Shown here: positions 1-8,485 of the stretch, in pieces
Numbering within the stretch: position 1 is the stretch's first letter
Layout of the letters: the number at the start of each line of letters is the position of its first letter
Assembly: GCF_947166415.1 (NCBI RefSeq)
Contig: NZ_CAMVEE010000012.1
Coordinates: forward strand, 1-50,732
Reading direction: 5' to 3'
Source: an uncultured Methanobrevibacter sp.
GTDB taxonomy: Archaea > Methanobacteriota > Methanobacteria > Methanobacteriales > Methanobacteriaceae
DNA: 50,732 nt
The notes under the pieces: model-generated
What the model was told of the DNA's origin: nothing
The model's input: only the letters and a program-made list of their open reading frames with translations
Databases searched by the model: none
Translations under genes and position numbers: made by a program

Positions 1-1774
1 ATTTACCCCAATCTGGATCTTGTTTACGTTTGATTTCTAAAAATTCATATAAAGTCTCAAATTCATCCTCAGTTAATTTATCCTTGAATTCCCTTTCGAT
101 GAACTTATAATGTTTTTCAGGAATGTCAACATACAATTCATCCCCTTCTTCAAAATGTTTTCCTACAATAGCATCTTTAATAGCCATAGCAACTCTTTGA
201 CCTCTGGAAATGTCAGGCAATGTTTCGCCCTTGTCTTCCATACTTGCAATAACACCAACATATTCGCCATTCTTATTGATTAAAGTCTGGCCCTGTTTGA
301 TTGTACCGCTGATTGATTCTATTCCAATAATGGCCGGTTTGCTTTGGCGGAAAACCAATTTCGGTAAAGACATGAATTTAGCAGGCTTGATGATTGCATC
401 ATAAAATGCTTTCTTCTTAGCCTTTTCCATTTCATCAATCCATTCCTCATAATCTTCAATGATCTGATAGATTACATCACCCTTAAAGAGCTTGACATCA
501 GAATTATTGAGGTCTTCAACTGAATTAGGATGAACATTAACGTTAAATGCAATAATTGCTCCATGCGCATCATTTTCATTTAATGCGATGGATGAATTGA
601 TAATGTCTCTACGACTTACATCACCTATGTCCGCTTCACGAATAGGAATATCCAATTCCCTCAATAACTTGACAATAGCTTCAAGAGAGCCTAATGTATC
701 AGCTTTTACTAGGATTCCTTCATCTTCAGTGCTGATGGTAATGTCTTCAATTTCCTTCAAGATTTGTTCCTCGACATCTTCCTCATCGCTCAATACTCTG
801 AGCGGTGAACCTGAAACGACATCATCCAAATTAGGAGCAGCAATCTTGATACCTGCAGCGGCAACCACTTCATCGAACTTTTGGAATTTCTTTTTGGAAT
901 CCCTCATCTCTTCCAGTGGAAGCGGCCTTAGGATAGACCTGATTTTAGTGGTCAGCACTTCGTTTGAAGAAGTCATTAAAGCTATTTCGTCATTAGTTCG
1001 CAAAACACCATCATAGATGATGCTATCAATAGTGAGACCTAATCCTACTTCTTCCTTAATCTCTAGAACAGTACCTTTTGCAGGAGCGTCAGCATTGATT
1101 TCTAGCTGCTCGGTCAGATATTCCTGAGCAAGCCCTAAAAGCATTGCCAAAACTTCAATAATACCTTCACCGGACCTTGCGCTAATAGGTATGATACTGA
1201 TTTGTGAAGCAAAATCGCTTATCCTATCAAACCTTTCAGACTGGAAACCTTCCTTGTAGAGGGTACCAACGATTTCATAGACTTTAGCATCCAAATCCTG
1301 TTGGACACTAGGAGCCTGTTGGTTAAATGTTTCTTTAAATGAAGCTCCCTCATGGGTTTCCCATCCAAACAACATGTCAATTTTATTAGCTACAACAATG
1401 AATGGAGTCTTGTACATCTTAAGAATGTTCAATGCCTCATATGTTTGTGGCTTGAATCCATCATTAATGTCAACTATTAAAATGGCCAAATCAGCCAAAG
1501 CGCCACCACGTTTCCTTAAGCTGGTAAACGCAGCGTGTCCAGGAGTATCGATGAAGAACAATCCTGGGATTAAATCTTTAATAGTTAATCTTGATATGAA
1601 GTTTCCACAGATTTCTTCAATAGTATCGTTAGGGATTTCTGTAGCACCAATATGTTGTGTAATGCCCCCTGCCTCCTTATCGGCAATTGCACTACCTCTA
1701 ATATAATCTAACAATGTAGTTTTTCCATGGTCTACATGACCTAAAACTGATACAATCGGGGATCTGATTTTCAT
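1..1774 (-). CDS. infB: Translation initiation factor aIF5B (IF-2 homologue), 3' end cut by window edge
   Basis: GTPase that promotes ribosomal subunit joining and initiator tRNA positioning. The ATG at 1774 opens [19 protein letters not shown], with the P-loop GHVDHGKT at residues 12-19, the G3 motif DTPGHA near residue 76 and the G4 motif NKID near 127. About 591 codons are visible. Archaeal IF5B is usually close to 600 residues, so only a few C-terminal residues should lie beyond base 1. There is no intein in the GTPase domain. It is the last gene of the L7Ae-S28e-L24e-Ndk-IF5B series and starts 38 bp after the ndk stop, so it is probably cotranscribed. Confidence 0.96.
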   Translation of the reverse strand, partial: MKIRSPIVSVLGHVDHGKTTLLDYIRGSAIADKEAGGITQHIGATEIPNDTIEEICGNFISRLTIKDLIPGLFFIDTPGHAAFTSLRKRGGALADLAILIVDINDGFKPQTYEALNILKMYKTPFIVVANKIDMLFGWETHEGASFKETFNQQAPSVQQDLDAKVYEIVGTLYKEGFQSERFDRISDFASQISIIPISARSGEGIIEVLAMLLGLAQEYLTEQLEINADAPAKGTVLEIKEEVGLGLTIDSIIYDGVLRTNDEIALMTSSNEVLTTKIRSILRPLPLEEMRDSKKKFQKFDEVVAAAGIKIAAPNLDDVVSGSPLRVLSDEEDVEEQILKEIEDITISTEDEGILVKADTLGSLEAIVKLLRELDIPIREADIGDVSRRDIINSSIALNENDAHGAIIAFNVNVHPNSVEDLNNSDVKLFKGDVIYQIIEDYEEWIDEMEKAKKKAFYDAIIKPAKFMSLPKLVFRQSKPAIIGIESISGTIKQGQTLINKNGEYVGVIASMEDKGETLPDISRGQRVAMAIKDAIVGKHFEEGDELYVDIPEKHYKFIEREFKDKLTEDEFETLYEFLEIKRKQDPDWGK

Positions 1775-1812
1775 AGTATCTTTCTTAATAATAAACTTTT
1801 AAAATATTAAAT

Positions 1813-2265
1813 TTATTCATAAATTAAATCATTGTCGACGATTTCGTAATCGCAAATTTCATCTTCATCGAAGAATAAAGCGATTTCTCTTTCTGCAGAT
1901 TCAGGAGCGTCGGATGCATGAATAATGTTTCTACCTGTATCCATACCGAAGTCTCCTCTGATAGTTCCAAGATCAGCTTCTAAAGGATTAGTTGCACCAA
2001 CAATTTTTCTAATGGTGGTAATAGCTTCTTCTCCTTCAATTACCATTGCTAATGATGGTGAAGAAGTGATATATTCAACTAAACTTGGGAAAAATGGTTT
2101 TTCAGCATGTTCTCCATAATGAGTTTTAGCTAAATCTTCATCGATTTGAATTAATTTAACAGCAACAATTTGAAGACCTTTGTCTTCAAAACGGGATAAT
2201 ATTTTACCCATAAGACGTCTTTGTACAGCGTCTGGTTTCATCATTACAAAACTTTTTTGAATCAT
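1813..2265 (-). CDS. ndk: Nucleoside diphosphate kinase
   Basis: Transfers the gamma phosphate from ATP to NDPs through a phosphohistidine, balancing the NTP pools. The 150-residue protein has the usual family length. It opens with [12 protein letters not shown] and carries the active-site segment [13 protein letters not shown], whose His is the phosphate acceptor. The start overlaps the rpl24e stop by 4 bp (ATGA), which indicates translational coupling. This linkage of ndk with ribosomal protein genes and infB is a familiar archaeal arrangement. The C-terminus is strongly acidic. Confidence 0.97.
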   Translation of the reverse strand: MIQKSFVMMKPDAVQRRLMGKILSRFEDKGLQIVAVKLIQIDEDLAKTHYGEHAEKPFFPSLVEYITSSPSLAMVIEGEEAITTIRKIVGATNPLEADLGTIRGDFGMDTGRNIIHASDAPESAEREIALFFDEDEICDYEIVDNDLIYE

Positions 2266-2423
2266 TCTTTAACCCATTTAACTTTTCTTGGAACTCTTCC
2301 GAGTTTAATCATATTTTTTTCACATTTACTGCTACAAAAGAAATAAATTGAACCGTCTTTTTTAACGTACATTTTTCCTGTACCTTCTTCTATTTCCTTT
2401 TTACAGAATGAACAAGTTCTCAT
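2262..2423 (-). CDS. rpl24e: Large subunit ribosomal protein eL24
   Basis: A 53-residue protein beginning [20 protein letters not shown] and ending [10 protein letters not shown]. It has a treble-clef zinc site: Cys4 and Cys7 (CSFC), then Cys30 and Cys34 (CSSKC). Length and motifs match archaeal L24e of the 50S subunit. The stop codon shares ATGA with the ndk start. It lies 14 bp downstream of the S28e stop, inside the ribosomal operon. The gene is easily missed because of its size. Confidence 0.96.
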   Translation of the reverse strand: MRTCSFCKKEIEEGTGKMYVKKDGSIYFFCSSKCEKNMIKLGRVPRKVKWVKE

Positions 2424-2437
2424 GTTCTTACACCTTC

Positions 2438-2644
2438 TTATGGAGTCTTAATTTCTTTAGCTTCTCTGATTGTATCAAGTAACATTAAAATGTCACCTTC
2501 TCTAACAGGACCCATAATGTTTCTTGTTAAAATTCTTCCTTTATCTCTACCTTCGAGGATTCTGCATTTGATTTGCATTACCTCACCAGTCATACCAGTT
2601 CTTTTTAAAACTTCAATGACTTCAGCAGGAGTTCCTTCTTCCAT
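2438..2644 (-). CDS. rps28e: Small subunit ribosomal protein eS28
   Basis: A 68-residue S1-like OB-fold protein of the 30S subunit. The sequence [20 protein letters not shown] and the terminal segment [16 protein letters not shown] are typical of S28e, and the length is normal. An in-frame ATG at the annotated start is preceded by a GGTGATTT ribosome binding site. The gene sits between L7Ae (33 bp upstream) and L24e, the conserved archaeal order. No odd residues were seen. Confidence 0.96.
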   Translation of the reverse strand: MEEGTPAEVIEVLKRTGMTGEVMQIKCRILEGRDKGRILTRNIMGPVREGDILMLLDTIREAKEIKTP

Positions 2645-2677
2645 TTAAATCACCGTATATTCATTAAAAGAATTTAT

Positions 2678-3046
2678 CTATTCTTTTAATTCAGCAACTT
2701 TTTCAGCAATTTCACTAACAGCAGCTTCAGCGTCACCAGCGTCTACAATACATGCAGATGCAGTACCAACAGTTAAACCTGCAGCTCCACCAACTTGTTC
2801 TTTGGTAGGTAAGTATACGTAAGGAATTTCTTTTTCATCAGCGAGTACAGGAATGTGAGCAACGATTTCAGCAGGATCTACATCTTCTGCGATAACTACT
2901 AATTTTGCGTCTCCTCTTTCGATGAATTTGGTTACTTCGTTAGTACCTTTTGCTACTTTACCGGTAGCTTGTGCGGTTTCTAATGCTTCTTCAGCTTGTT
3001 TAGCTAATTCTTCAGGTGTGTCAAATTTTACATAAATGTTTGCCAT
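2678..3046 (-). CDS. rpl7ae: Ribosomal protein L7Ae (also box C/D, H/ACA and RNase P subunit)
   Basis: Kink-turn RNA-binding protein of the 50S subunit that in archaea also serves C/D and H/ACA RNPs and RNase P. The mature protein is 122 residues and begins [15 protein letters not shown]. It contains the family core [24 protein letters not shown] followed by [18 protein letters not shown]. The reading frame is open for seven codons further upstream, but a strong AAGGAGGT Shine-Dalgarno lies inside that extension, 7 bp before the ATG at 3046. I therefore use 3046. It is the first gene of its operon, and its leader contains a GC-rich hairpin (3066-3092). Confidence 0.96.
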   Translation of the reverse strand: MANIYVKFDTPEELAKQAEEALETAQATGKVAKGTNEVTKFIERGDAKLVVIAEDVDPAEIVAHIPVLADEKEIPYVYLPTKEQVGGAAGLTVGTASACIVDAGDAEAAVSEIAEKVAELKE

Positions 3047-3065
3047 AAAATATACCTCCTTTTTC

Positions 3066-3092
3066 ATCTGGCTATGCCATCCATCGGCAGAT
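3066..3092 (-). promoter_or_regulatory. GC-rich stem-loop in the L7Ae mRNA leader
   Basis: In an AT-rich leader, a TGGC-TAT-GCCA hairpin is flanked by an outer ATCTG/CAGAT pairing that leaves an asymmetric bulge. It ends about 10 bp before the L7Ae Shine-Dalgarno. L7Ae is known to repress its own mRNA in some archaea through a leader kink-turn. I do not see a clean C/D-box kink-turn here, so a regulatory role is inference. Confidence 0.35.
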
Positions 3093-3511
3093 ATTATAAT
3101 TCTTTTGAATCATAATATGATGTAATTATATATAGTTATATTATTTTTTAACTATAGAAATTACTCAAATTATTCAATGAGAGAATAATTTAATATAGTT
3201 TTTAATAATACTAATTCTTGAACAATTCATATATCACTAAATATAATCCCATAATAAAAAAATAAGGGGGATTAGACTTTCAATACAAATACTTCTGAAT
3301 TTCATATAATTTTTAGCAAAACTAAAAATAAAAATTTAGTAATTAATGAAATAATTCTAGAGAACTAGACAATATTAAATTGGTTAGTATAGTATATAAA
3401 TGTTTGTAAAAATAGGTTAAAATAAGTAATTAAGAACTAGAAAAAATAAAAAATAATTAAAAAGTGTAAAAGAGATAGTAAATTAATTACTATCTGTGAC
3501 CATCAGCAAAT
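3068..3511. other. Intergenic region between L7Ae and histone genes
   Basis: Strongly AT-rich, with no convincing ORF. The minus-strand TATA-like sequence around 3126-3135 (CTATATATAA) is the likely L7Ae operon promoter, about 80-90 bp before the start codon. The rest holds A/T tracts, including T-rich stretches on the minus strand just after the histone stop that could end histone transcription. No RNA gene was recognised. Confidence 0.5.
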
Positions 3512-3712
3512 CTATTTGATTGCTAATTTTACGTCTTCTGCTTTTACAGTTTTTCTACCAGCGTGACGAGCAAAGCCTACAGCTTTTTGAGCGATTTCGT
3601 TTCCGTAATCTTCGATAGCTTCGGTTAAAGCAACTTTTGCGTCATCACTTACTCTTTGTGCACCAGCATTTTTTAAGATTCTTCCTACAGGAGCAATTGG
3701 TAATTCACTCAT
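3512..3712 (-). CDS. Archaeal histone (HMf family)
   Basis: DNA-wrapping histone-fold protein. The sequence from 3712 is [20 protein letters not shown], followed by a three-helix histone fold ending [16 protein letters not shown]. It gives 66 residues, normal for the HMf family. The frame extends to a GTG at 3721, but a GAGGTG ribosome binding site overlaps that GTG and is well spaced from the ATG at 3712, so 3712 is preferred. Key family positions (the PVGRI motif and the RKTV DNA-binding loop) are present. It is a single-gene unit with its own strong promoter (3756-3776). Confidence 0.95.
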   Translation of the reverse strand: MSELPIAPVGRILKNAGAQRVSDDAKVALTEAIEDYGNEIAQKAVGFARHAGRKTVKAEDVKLAIK

Positions 3713-3755
3713 AATATTCACCTCATTTTTTTGTTAATAATAGTTTTTATTTGCT

Positions 3756-3776
3756 TATATATAAATATATTGGTTT
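3756..3776 (-). promoter_or_regulatory. Histone gene promoter (BRE and TATA box)
   Basis: Read on the minus strand, AAACCAATA is followed by TTTATATATA, an archaeal BRE plus box A, 44-53 bp before the histone ATG. It matches the TATA-type promoters seen elsewhere in this window. Confidence 0.6.
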
Positions 3777-3956
3777 ATTAGTTCTAATTTTGAAAGATTT
3801 CAACACTAAAAACCAAAATTTTATAACCTAAATATTGACACTAATATCTTTTGAAATGTTTTTCATAGGTTACTTTAATGCAAAATTGTATACCTTAAAA
3901 TTGAAAAAATGAAAAATAAAAAGCAAAATGAAAATTAAAAAAAAGTATGAATAAAA

Positions 3957-5153
3957 TTATTTATTCATGAGAATTTTTCTTAAAGTGTCTATATCAGCAT
4001 CCACTTCAGTAGGCTGTGTACATGCTTCAATAGCAGTGTTAGGGTCTTTAAGCAAGTGTCCTGTAACAACACAGGTTATGGTCTCTCCTTTATCAATCAC
4101 ACCTTCATCCACAAGTTTTTTAAGTCCTGCAATGGAAGCTGCTGAAGCAGGTTCGACACCGATACCTTCTGTTCTTGCAAGCAACTTTTGAGCATCAAGG
4201 ATCTCTTCGTCAGTTACTGTTTCTGAGTATCCGTTGGAATCATAAATAGCATTCAATGCCTTGATGTCACTGACCGGAGCACCTATACGAATTGCAGTAG
4301 CGATTGTTTCGGGATTTTCAACAGGAACTACCCTTTTGTCCCCTTTTCTGAATGCATTTGTAACCGGACATGCACCTTCAGCCTGAATACCTGTCATCAT
4401 AGGAAGATCTTTGATGAAACCTGCATCATAGAACTCCTTTACACCTTTCCAGATAGCGGAAATGTTTCCTGCATTTCCTACAGGTAGAATAATCCTGTCA
4501 GGAGCTTGCCATCCTAAATCCCTGACGATTTCATATCCTATTGTCTTTTGACCTTCCAATCTGTATGGGTTGATTGAATTTAATAAATAAAGATGTTTTT
4601 CTAATGCCAAAGCTGTCATTGCCTCAAGTGCCTCATCAAAGTTTCCATTGATTGACATCACTTCAGCACCGTGGAACATTGCTTGAGCCAATTTTCCTAA
4701 AGCAACTTTTCCGGATGGTAAAAATACGATACAACGTAAACCTGCTCTAGCGGCATAAGCGGAAAGTGATGCAGAGGTATTTCCTGTTGAAGCACAACCT
4801 ACGGTACTTACGCCTAATTCCATTGCTTTTGTCATTCCTACAGTCATTCCCCTATCCTTGAAACTTCCGGTAGGGTTGGAACCTTCCACTTTGACGTATA
4901 GGTTTACGCCAAGCTCTTCGCCTAACTTGTCGCATTTGCAAAATGGAGTTCCCCCTTCATCAAGAGAAACGATTTTGGATTCGTCAACTGGAATGCATTC
5001 TTTAAATTTCCATAAGTTGTCTCTTCTTCCATCAAAAATATCTTTAGAAACATCAATTTCATTAACGAGTTCAAGTACAGATCCACATTTTTGACAAGTG
5101 TAGATCACTTCATCGTCGTCATATTCTTCGCCACATGAAACACATCGTATCAT
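3957..5153 (-). CDS. thrC: Threonine synthase
   Basis: PLP enzyme converting O-phosphohomoserine to threonine. The 398-residue protein starts with a zinc ribbon (Cys4, Cys7, Cys20, Cys23), usual for archaeal ThrC. The PLP lysine is Lys99 in NPTGSFKDRG, and a glycine-rich phosphate-binding segment PVGNAGN lies near residue 227. Length and order fit the family. The ATG at 5153 follows a GTGATT-type ribosome binding site. It appears to be a single transcription unit, with about 40 bp to the upstream gene on the same strand. Confidence 0.95.
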   Translation of the reverse strand: MIRCVSCGEEYDDDEVIYTCQKCGSVLELVNEIDVSKDIFDGRRDNLWKFKECIPVDESKIVSLDEGGTPFCKCDKLGEELGVNLYVKVEGSNPTGSFKDRGMTVGMTKAMELGVSTVGCASTGNTSASLSAYAARAGLRCIVFLPSGKVALGKLAQAMFHGAEVMSINGNFDEALEAMTALALEKHLYLLNSINPYRLEGQKTIGYEIVRDLGWQAPDRIILPVGNAGNISAIWKGVKEFYDAGFIKDLPMMTGIQAEGACPVTNAFRKGDKRVVPVENPETIATAIRIGAPVSDIKALNAIYDSNGYSETVTDEEILDAQKLLARTEGIGVEPASAASIAGLKKLVDEGVIDKGETITCVVTGHLLKDPNTAIEACTQPTEVDADIDTLRKILMNK

Positions 5154-5196
5154 AAATAATCACACTTATATTTTTTAAATTATTATTATTTAAAAT

Positions 5197-5823
5197 TTAA
5201 CTTAGAAACGAGAGTAAAAATTTGCCCAAAGGCAATGTAACATAAACTTCAACAATGCCTGCAATCACCATCAAAATCGAAGCGACAGCCAACAGAATAA
5301 ATGCCTGCAGCAATTTATCAAAATTTTTATCATAAGCCTGCACAAATCTGTCGAAAAATTTCATTCCATTCATCTTCCAGAACGTTTTAACGAGCCGGAT
5401 GACAAAATCGAACAGGACAAATCCTGATGCGCATGCCAGAATGCATGAGGAAAATTCGAATATTCCGTGAGGAACTATGAAGACCAGAACTTCCAACAGA
5501 TTATCGGCAATAGCCACATAATATCCTGTAAAAAAGCCGTTGAATGCCAAAATCAATGCAGAACCGCAGCAAAATATTCCAAAAATAAACATCTCAAGAA
5601 CAATAATGATATTGTTGATGAAAACGTCTCCAAAGGTCAGCTTGATTACTCCGCTTTGAACCTTGTTGGTCATGTCTTCAACAACAGGATTTAATATGCT
5701 ATAGAGATACGGTTCAAACACGTAACCCAATATTATAGAAATAAAAAGGATTGATGCGGAAGCAATGATAGCTGTCTTATTCTCAATGAAAGCTGCCTTC
5801 ACTTCGTTTTTTAAATCAAACAT
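5197..5823 (-). CDS. SpoIIM-like (DUF95) integral membrane protein
   Basis: A 208-residue membrane protein with about five hydrophobic segments, starting after an N-terminal charged stretch (ENKTAIIASASILFISIILG). The central glycine-rich FNGFFTGYYV and VPHGIFEFSSCILACASGFV segments resemble the stage II sporulation protein M/DUF95 family. Archaeal members have no established function. It follows trpS with a 1-bp stop/start overlap (TAATG), so the two are cotranscribed and probably coupled, although no functional link is known. The family call rests on my recognition of the GxxEF pattern. Confidence 0.75.
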   Translation of the reverse strand: MFDLKNEVKAAFIENKTAIIASASILFISIILGYVFEPYLYSILNPVVEDMTNKVQSGVIKLTFGDVFINNIIIVLEMFIFGIFCCGSALILAFNGFFTGYYVAIADNLLEVLVFIVPHGIFEFSSCILACASGFVLFDFVIRLVKTFWKMNGMKFFDRFVQAYDKNFDKLLQAFILLAVASILMVIAGIVEVYVTLPLGKFLLSFLS

Positions 5824-6920
5824 TATATCAGAGTTTTAGCTATTTCACGAGCTTCAATCTGCTTATCCTTTAGTTCATCAAAGAACTTTTCCATCAATTC
5901 ACTTGCCAATGCTTTGCAATCGCCGCATCTTAAAGTTCCGTTTAAACAGCTGTTTCTGATTTTTTCAAGTTCCTTTTCATCATCCATCAGGTGGTATAAA
6001 AGCAATTCATAAACGACACATTGGTCCACTTCCCCACCTAATTCCTGCTGTTCTTTAAGGCTTTCTCTTCCACCGGTTTTTGCGCTTTTAACTTTTTTGG
6101 CGGCAACCTTGGAATCATCGTTGAGATAGATTGCAGTATTCGGCTTGGAACTGCTCATCTTATCTCCGCTCAAACCGGTCAGGAACCTGTGATATGTGGA
6201 TGCAGGGGTCAGGAATCCCAATTCTTCATTCAGTTTATGGGCAATGTCCCTTGTCAATCGGATATGAGGGTCCTGGTCTATTCCAACAGGGACAACAACT
6301 TTTTTAGGACCTCCAAATTCCTCAGTTTGAGGAAGCAAGATGTCTGCAACCTGCATTAATGGAGATTGGATATGAGCTATGTTGGTGGATGGAGTAAATC
6401 CATAAATTGATTTGAGCTGGCTGAAATTGGTTTTGTTGGATGCTCTGAAGGCTAATTTTTGCAATTCAGGGTTTTGGGATTGCAAATAAACATTGACATT
6501 ATCCCTTTCCAAATCAAGACCCAATGCGATCCAATTTGTCAAGTATTCATCGACAGCTATTTCCTTTGCCTTTTCAAAGCTCATTCCCCTTGCAGCATAT
6601 GACTCCAAATCGGCAATTGGAAGTGACAGCATTGCGCCTTTTTCCTGATACCAGAGCAATTGGTCTACAACCATCTTGTGACCTATATGCATTTGTCCAC
6701 TCGGCATCATACCGGTAACAACTGCAAAGTCCTTATTCTGATTGATTAATTTATTGATTTCATCGAATTCCCTATGTCCGAAGATGACTCCTCTTTTCAT
6801 TAGTTTTTGAGGGTTTTCAATGTCTTTCAATATATCTGAAATCTTACCAATACCAAAATGATTAACCAACTTATCATAATCTAGGCTAAATGATGCCCAT
6901 GGATCAATTAACTCTGCCAT
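5823..6920 (-). CDS. trpS: Tryptophanyl-tRNA synthetase
   Basis: Class I aminoacyl-tRNA synthetase charging tRNA-Trp. The 365-residue archaeal/eukaryal-type enzyme carries the ATP-binding signature PSGQMHIGH (residues 73-81, equivalent to HIGH) and the KMSSS loop near residue 254. The segments GIDQDPHIRLTRDIA and STNIAHIQSPLMQVADILLPQ are characteristic of TrpRS. The ATG at 6920 follows a GGTGATAAT ribosome binding site. The gene for the SpoIIM-like membrane protein is translationally coupled downstream. Confidence 0.95.
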   Translation of the reverse strand: MAELIDPWASFSLDYDKLVNHFGIGKISDILKDIENPQKLMKRGVIFGHREFDEINKLINQNKDFAVVTGMMPSGQMHIGHKMVVDQLLWYQEKGAMLSLPIADLESYAARGMSFEKAKEIAVDEYLTNWIALGLDLERDNVNVYLQSQNPELQKLAFRASNKTNFSQLKSIYGFTPSTNIAHIQSPLMQVADILLPQTEEFGGPKKVVVPVGIDQDPHIRLTRDIAHKLNEELGFLTPASTYHRFLTGLSGDKMSSSKPNTAIYLNDDSKVAAKKVKSAKTGGRESLKEQQELGGEVDQCVVYELLLYHLMDDEKELEKIRNSCLNGTLRCGDCKALASELMEKFFDELKDKQIEAREIAKTLI

Positions 6921-7016
6921 ATTATCACCAATAACTCTTTTAAATTAAATCTTCAATTAATGTAATTAATTTTAAATAAAAACTATATAAAAATATAATA
7001 ACTTCCTTTAATTAAA

Positions 7017-7532
7017 TTATGGTCTTGTCCATTCGACATTATAGTATGTAATGTCGAAGTCCTCGTCGACAATTGCAAGGAGAAGTTTTTTGTTTACTCC
7101 GTGAGAGACTCTGACATAACTTGCAAAATCAAGAGCGCTAATGTCATAATTTTCAAATATTATTTTTACGAGATAATCTGAGTGCCCTTCACCCGGACCT
7201 CCTCCACGATTGTACAATCTAAACTCTGAACCATATTTGAATCCTGTCTTGATAACATATCCACGGTCTTTTAAATCACGAAAAACGACATATTTACTAT
7301 ATAATTCCTTTTCTTTCAACATATCAATCAAATAACCTACAGTGCACTCCACATCGTCTTCATAAATATTCAAACGACCTTTTTCCAAAAGATAACAAGC
7401 TTCAATCAAAGAAAGATTCAGTGCATCAGCTTCAATTTTACCGAACTTACTTTTTTCATGTAAAGCAATTGGCCTTTTACTTCCTTCTTCAATTTTGATT
7501 GATACTATTTCATTAGATAAGTTTCCGCGCAT
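7017..7532 (-). CDS. endA: tRNA-intron (splicing) endonuclease
   Basis: Cleaves bulge-helix-bulge motifs to remove introns from tRNA precursors. At 171 residues it matches the short homotetrameric form. The catalytic triad can be placed as Tyr in FRLYNRG, His in GEGHSDYLVK and Lys in NKKLLLAIVDED. A GGTG ribosome binding site precedes the ATG at 7532. It is a stand-alone gene followed by about 95 bp of AT-rich DNA before trpS. Confidence 0.95.
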   Translation of the reverse strand: MRGNLSNEIVSIKIEEGSKRPIALHEKSKFGKIEADALNLSLIEACYLLEKGRLNIYEDDVECTVGYLIDMLKEKELYSKYVVFRDLKDRGYVIKTGFKYGSEFRLYNRGGGPGEGHSDYLVKIIFENYDISALDFASYVRVSHGVNKKLLLAIVDEDFDITYYNVEWTRP

Positions 7533-7619
7533 TAAAACACCGTAAAAAGAAAATAATTATATTTAATGCTAATATGTTTTAAAAAGATATTATATAAATT
7601 TTTGTAAAAAAAAGAAAAG

Positions 7620-8333
7620 TTAAATTTTGATGAAAATGTTATTGGCCATTTCTCTTGAAATATCCAACCTTTCATCATTGATAACTACTGAAAACTGATT
7701 GTCCTGACCTTCTTCATTAAGTTCATAGGTGATTTCAGAGCCGATAGATATGCCCAAACTTGAAATGTCATCCAAAAGTTCAGGGCTTCCGCGAATGAAT
7801 GAGATTGTTCCTTCAGCATCTGAAGTCAATTCTGAAATAGACAATAAGTTGAATTGTCTGTAAATAATCTGGTCAAAATCAGTGAATGAATGACATTCTT
7901 GGCAGCTTCCAAAATCAAAGTTGCAGGCAGGAATGACGTTGTCGTCAGGACATACATCAGGATTTTTGAGCATGTTGCATAAGGCCCTTTCCGCTTCATC
8001 GGATAATGTATGTTCCATTTCACAAGCCTGATTATGGACATTTTCCTCTTTGATTTTTAAAACATCAGTTAGGAATTTTTCCAAAATCCTATGTTTTCTT
8101 GTGATTTTTTGAGCTATTTTCATACCATCGTCAGTTAAGGTAGCTCCTTTATATGGAGTATAACTAATGTAACCGAGTTTTTCTAGTTTTTTAAGCATTT
8201 GTGTTACGCTTCCAGGTGCAATACCCAAATCTTTTGATAGTTGTGTAGTGGAAACCTGTTCACCATTGCTTCCATTACGATATAAAACTTCTAAGTATTC
8301 CTCAATATTTTCACTAATTTTGCTCTCATCCAT
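7620..8333 (-). CDS. DtxR/MntR-family metal-dependent transcriptional regulator
   Basis: Iron- or manganese-responsive repressor family. The protein from 8333 has 237 residues: an N-terminal winged helix (QVSTTQLSKDLGIAPGSVTQMLKKL), a metal-binding/dimerisation helix region with His and Cys residues (ACEMEHTLSDEAERAL), a Cys-rich insert (DFGSCQECHSF) and a C-terminal FeoA/SH3-like domain (SLGISIGSEITYEL). The frame extends to a GTG at 8342, but an AAGGTGA site sits over that GTG and points to the ATG at 8333. A palindrome upstream (8389-8404) may be an autoregulatory site. Confidence 0.9.
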   Translation of the reverse strand: MDESKISENIEEYLEVLYRNGSNGEQVSTTQLSKDLGIAPGSVTQMLKKLEKLGYISYTPYKGATLTDDGMKIAQKITRKHRILEKFLTDVLKIKEENVHNQACEMEHTLSDEAERALCNMLKNPDVCPDDNVIPACNFDFGSCQECHSFTDFDQIIYRQFNLLSISELTSDAEGTISFIRGSPELLDDISSLGISIGSEITYELNEEGQDNQFSVVINDERLDISREMANNIFIKI

Positions 8334-8388
8334 ACGATTCACCTTAGACTATATTAATATAATATTTATAGCTATGAGTATAAAAAAG

Positions 8389-8404
8389 TTTTGGTAAACC
8401 TAAA
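8389..8404. promoter_or_regulatory. Palindrome upstream of the DtxR-family gene
   Basis: TTTTGGTAAACCTAAA is an imperfect inverted repeat (TTTnGGT/ACCnAAA) 56-71 bp before the regulator start, next to a TATA-like stretch. Near-identical sites occur at 42045-42060 (metY) and 46747-46762 (cysK). It resembles GGT/ACC-type operators of the DtxR family. Binding by the adjacent regulator is inferred. Confidence 0.5.
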
Positions 8405-8485
8405 TATTTGAGGCGAAATTGTCAAAAAAAAGTTAACAAAAATTAGATTTCAAGATTTATTAAAAAAAAATAAAAAAATAATTAA

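Noticed and set aside
588..1016. 142-codon open frame on the plus strand
   Set aside because: It lies antisense to infB, whose GTPase and downstream domains are clear on the minus strand. The translation is Ser/Ile/Leu-rich with no domain and no start signal.
3240..3480. Possible small RNA or ORF in the L7Ae-histone gap
   Set aside because: No stable structure, promoter-terminator pair or credible start was visible by eye.
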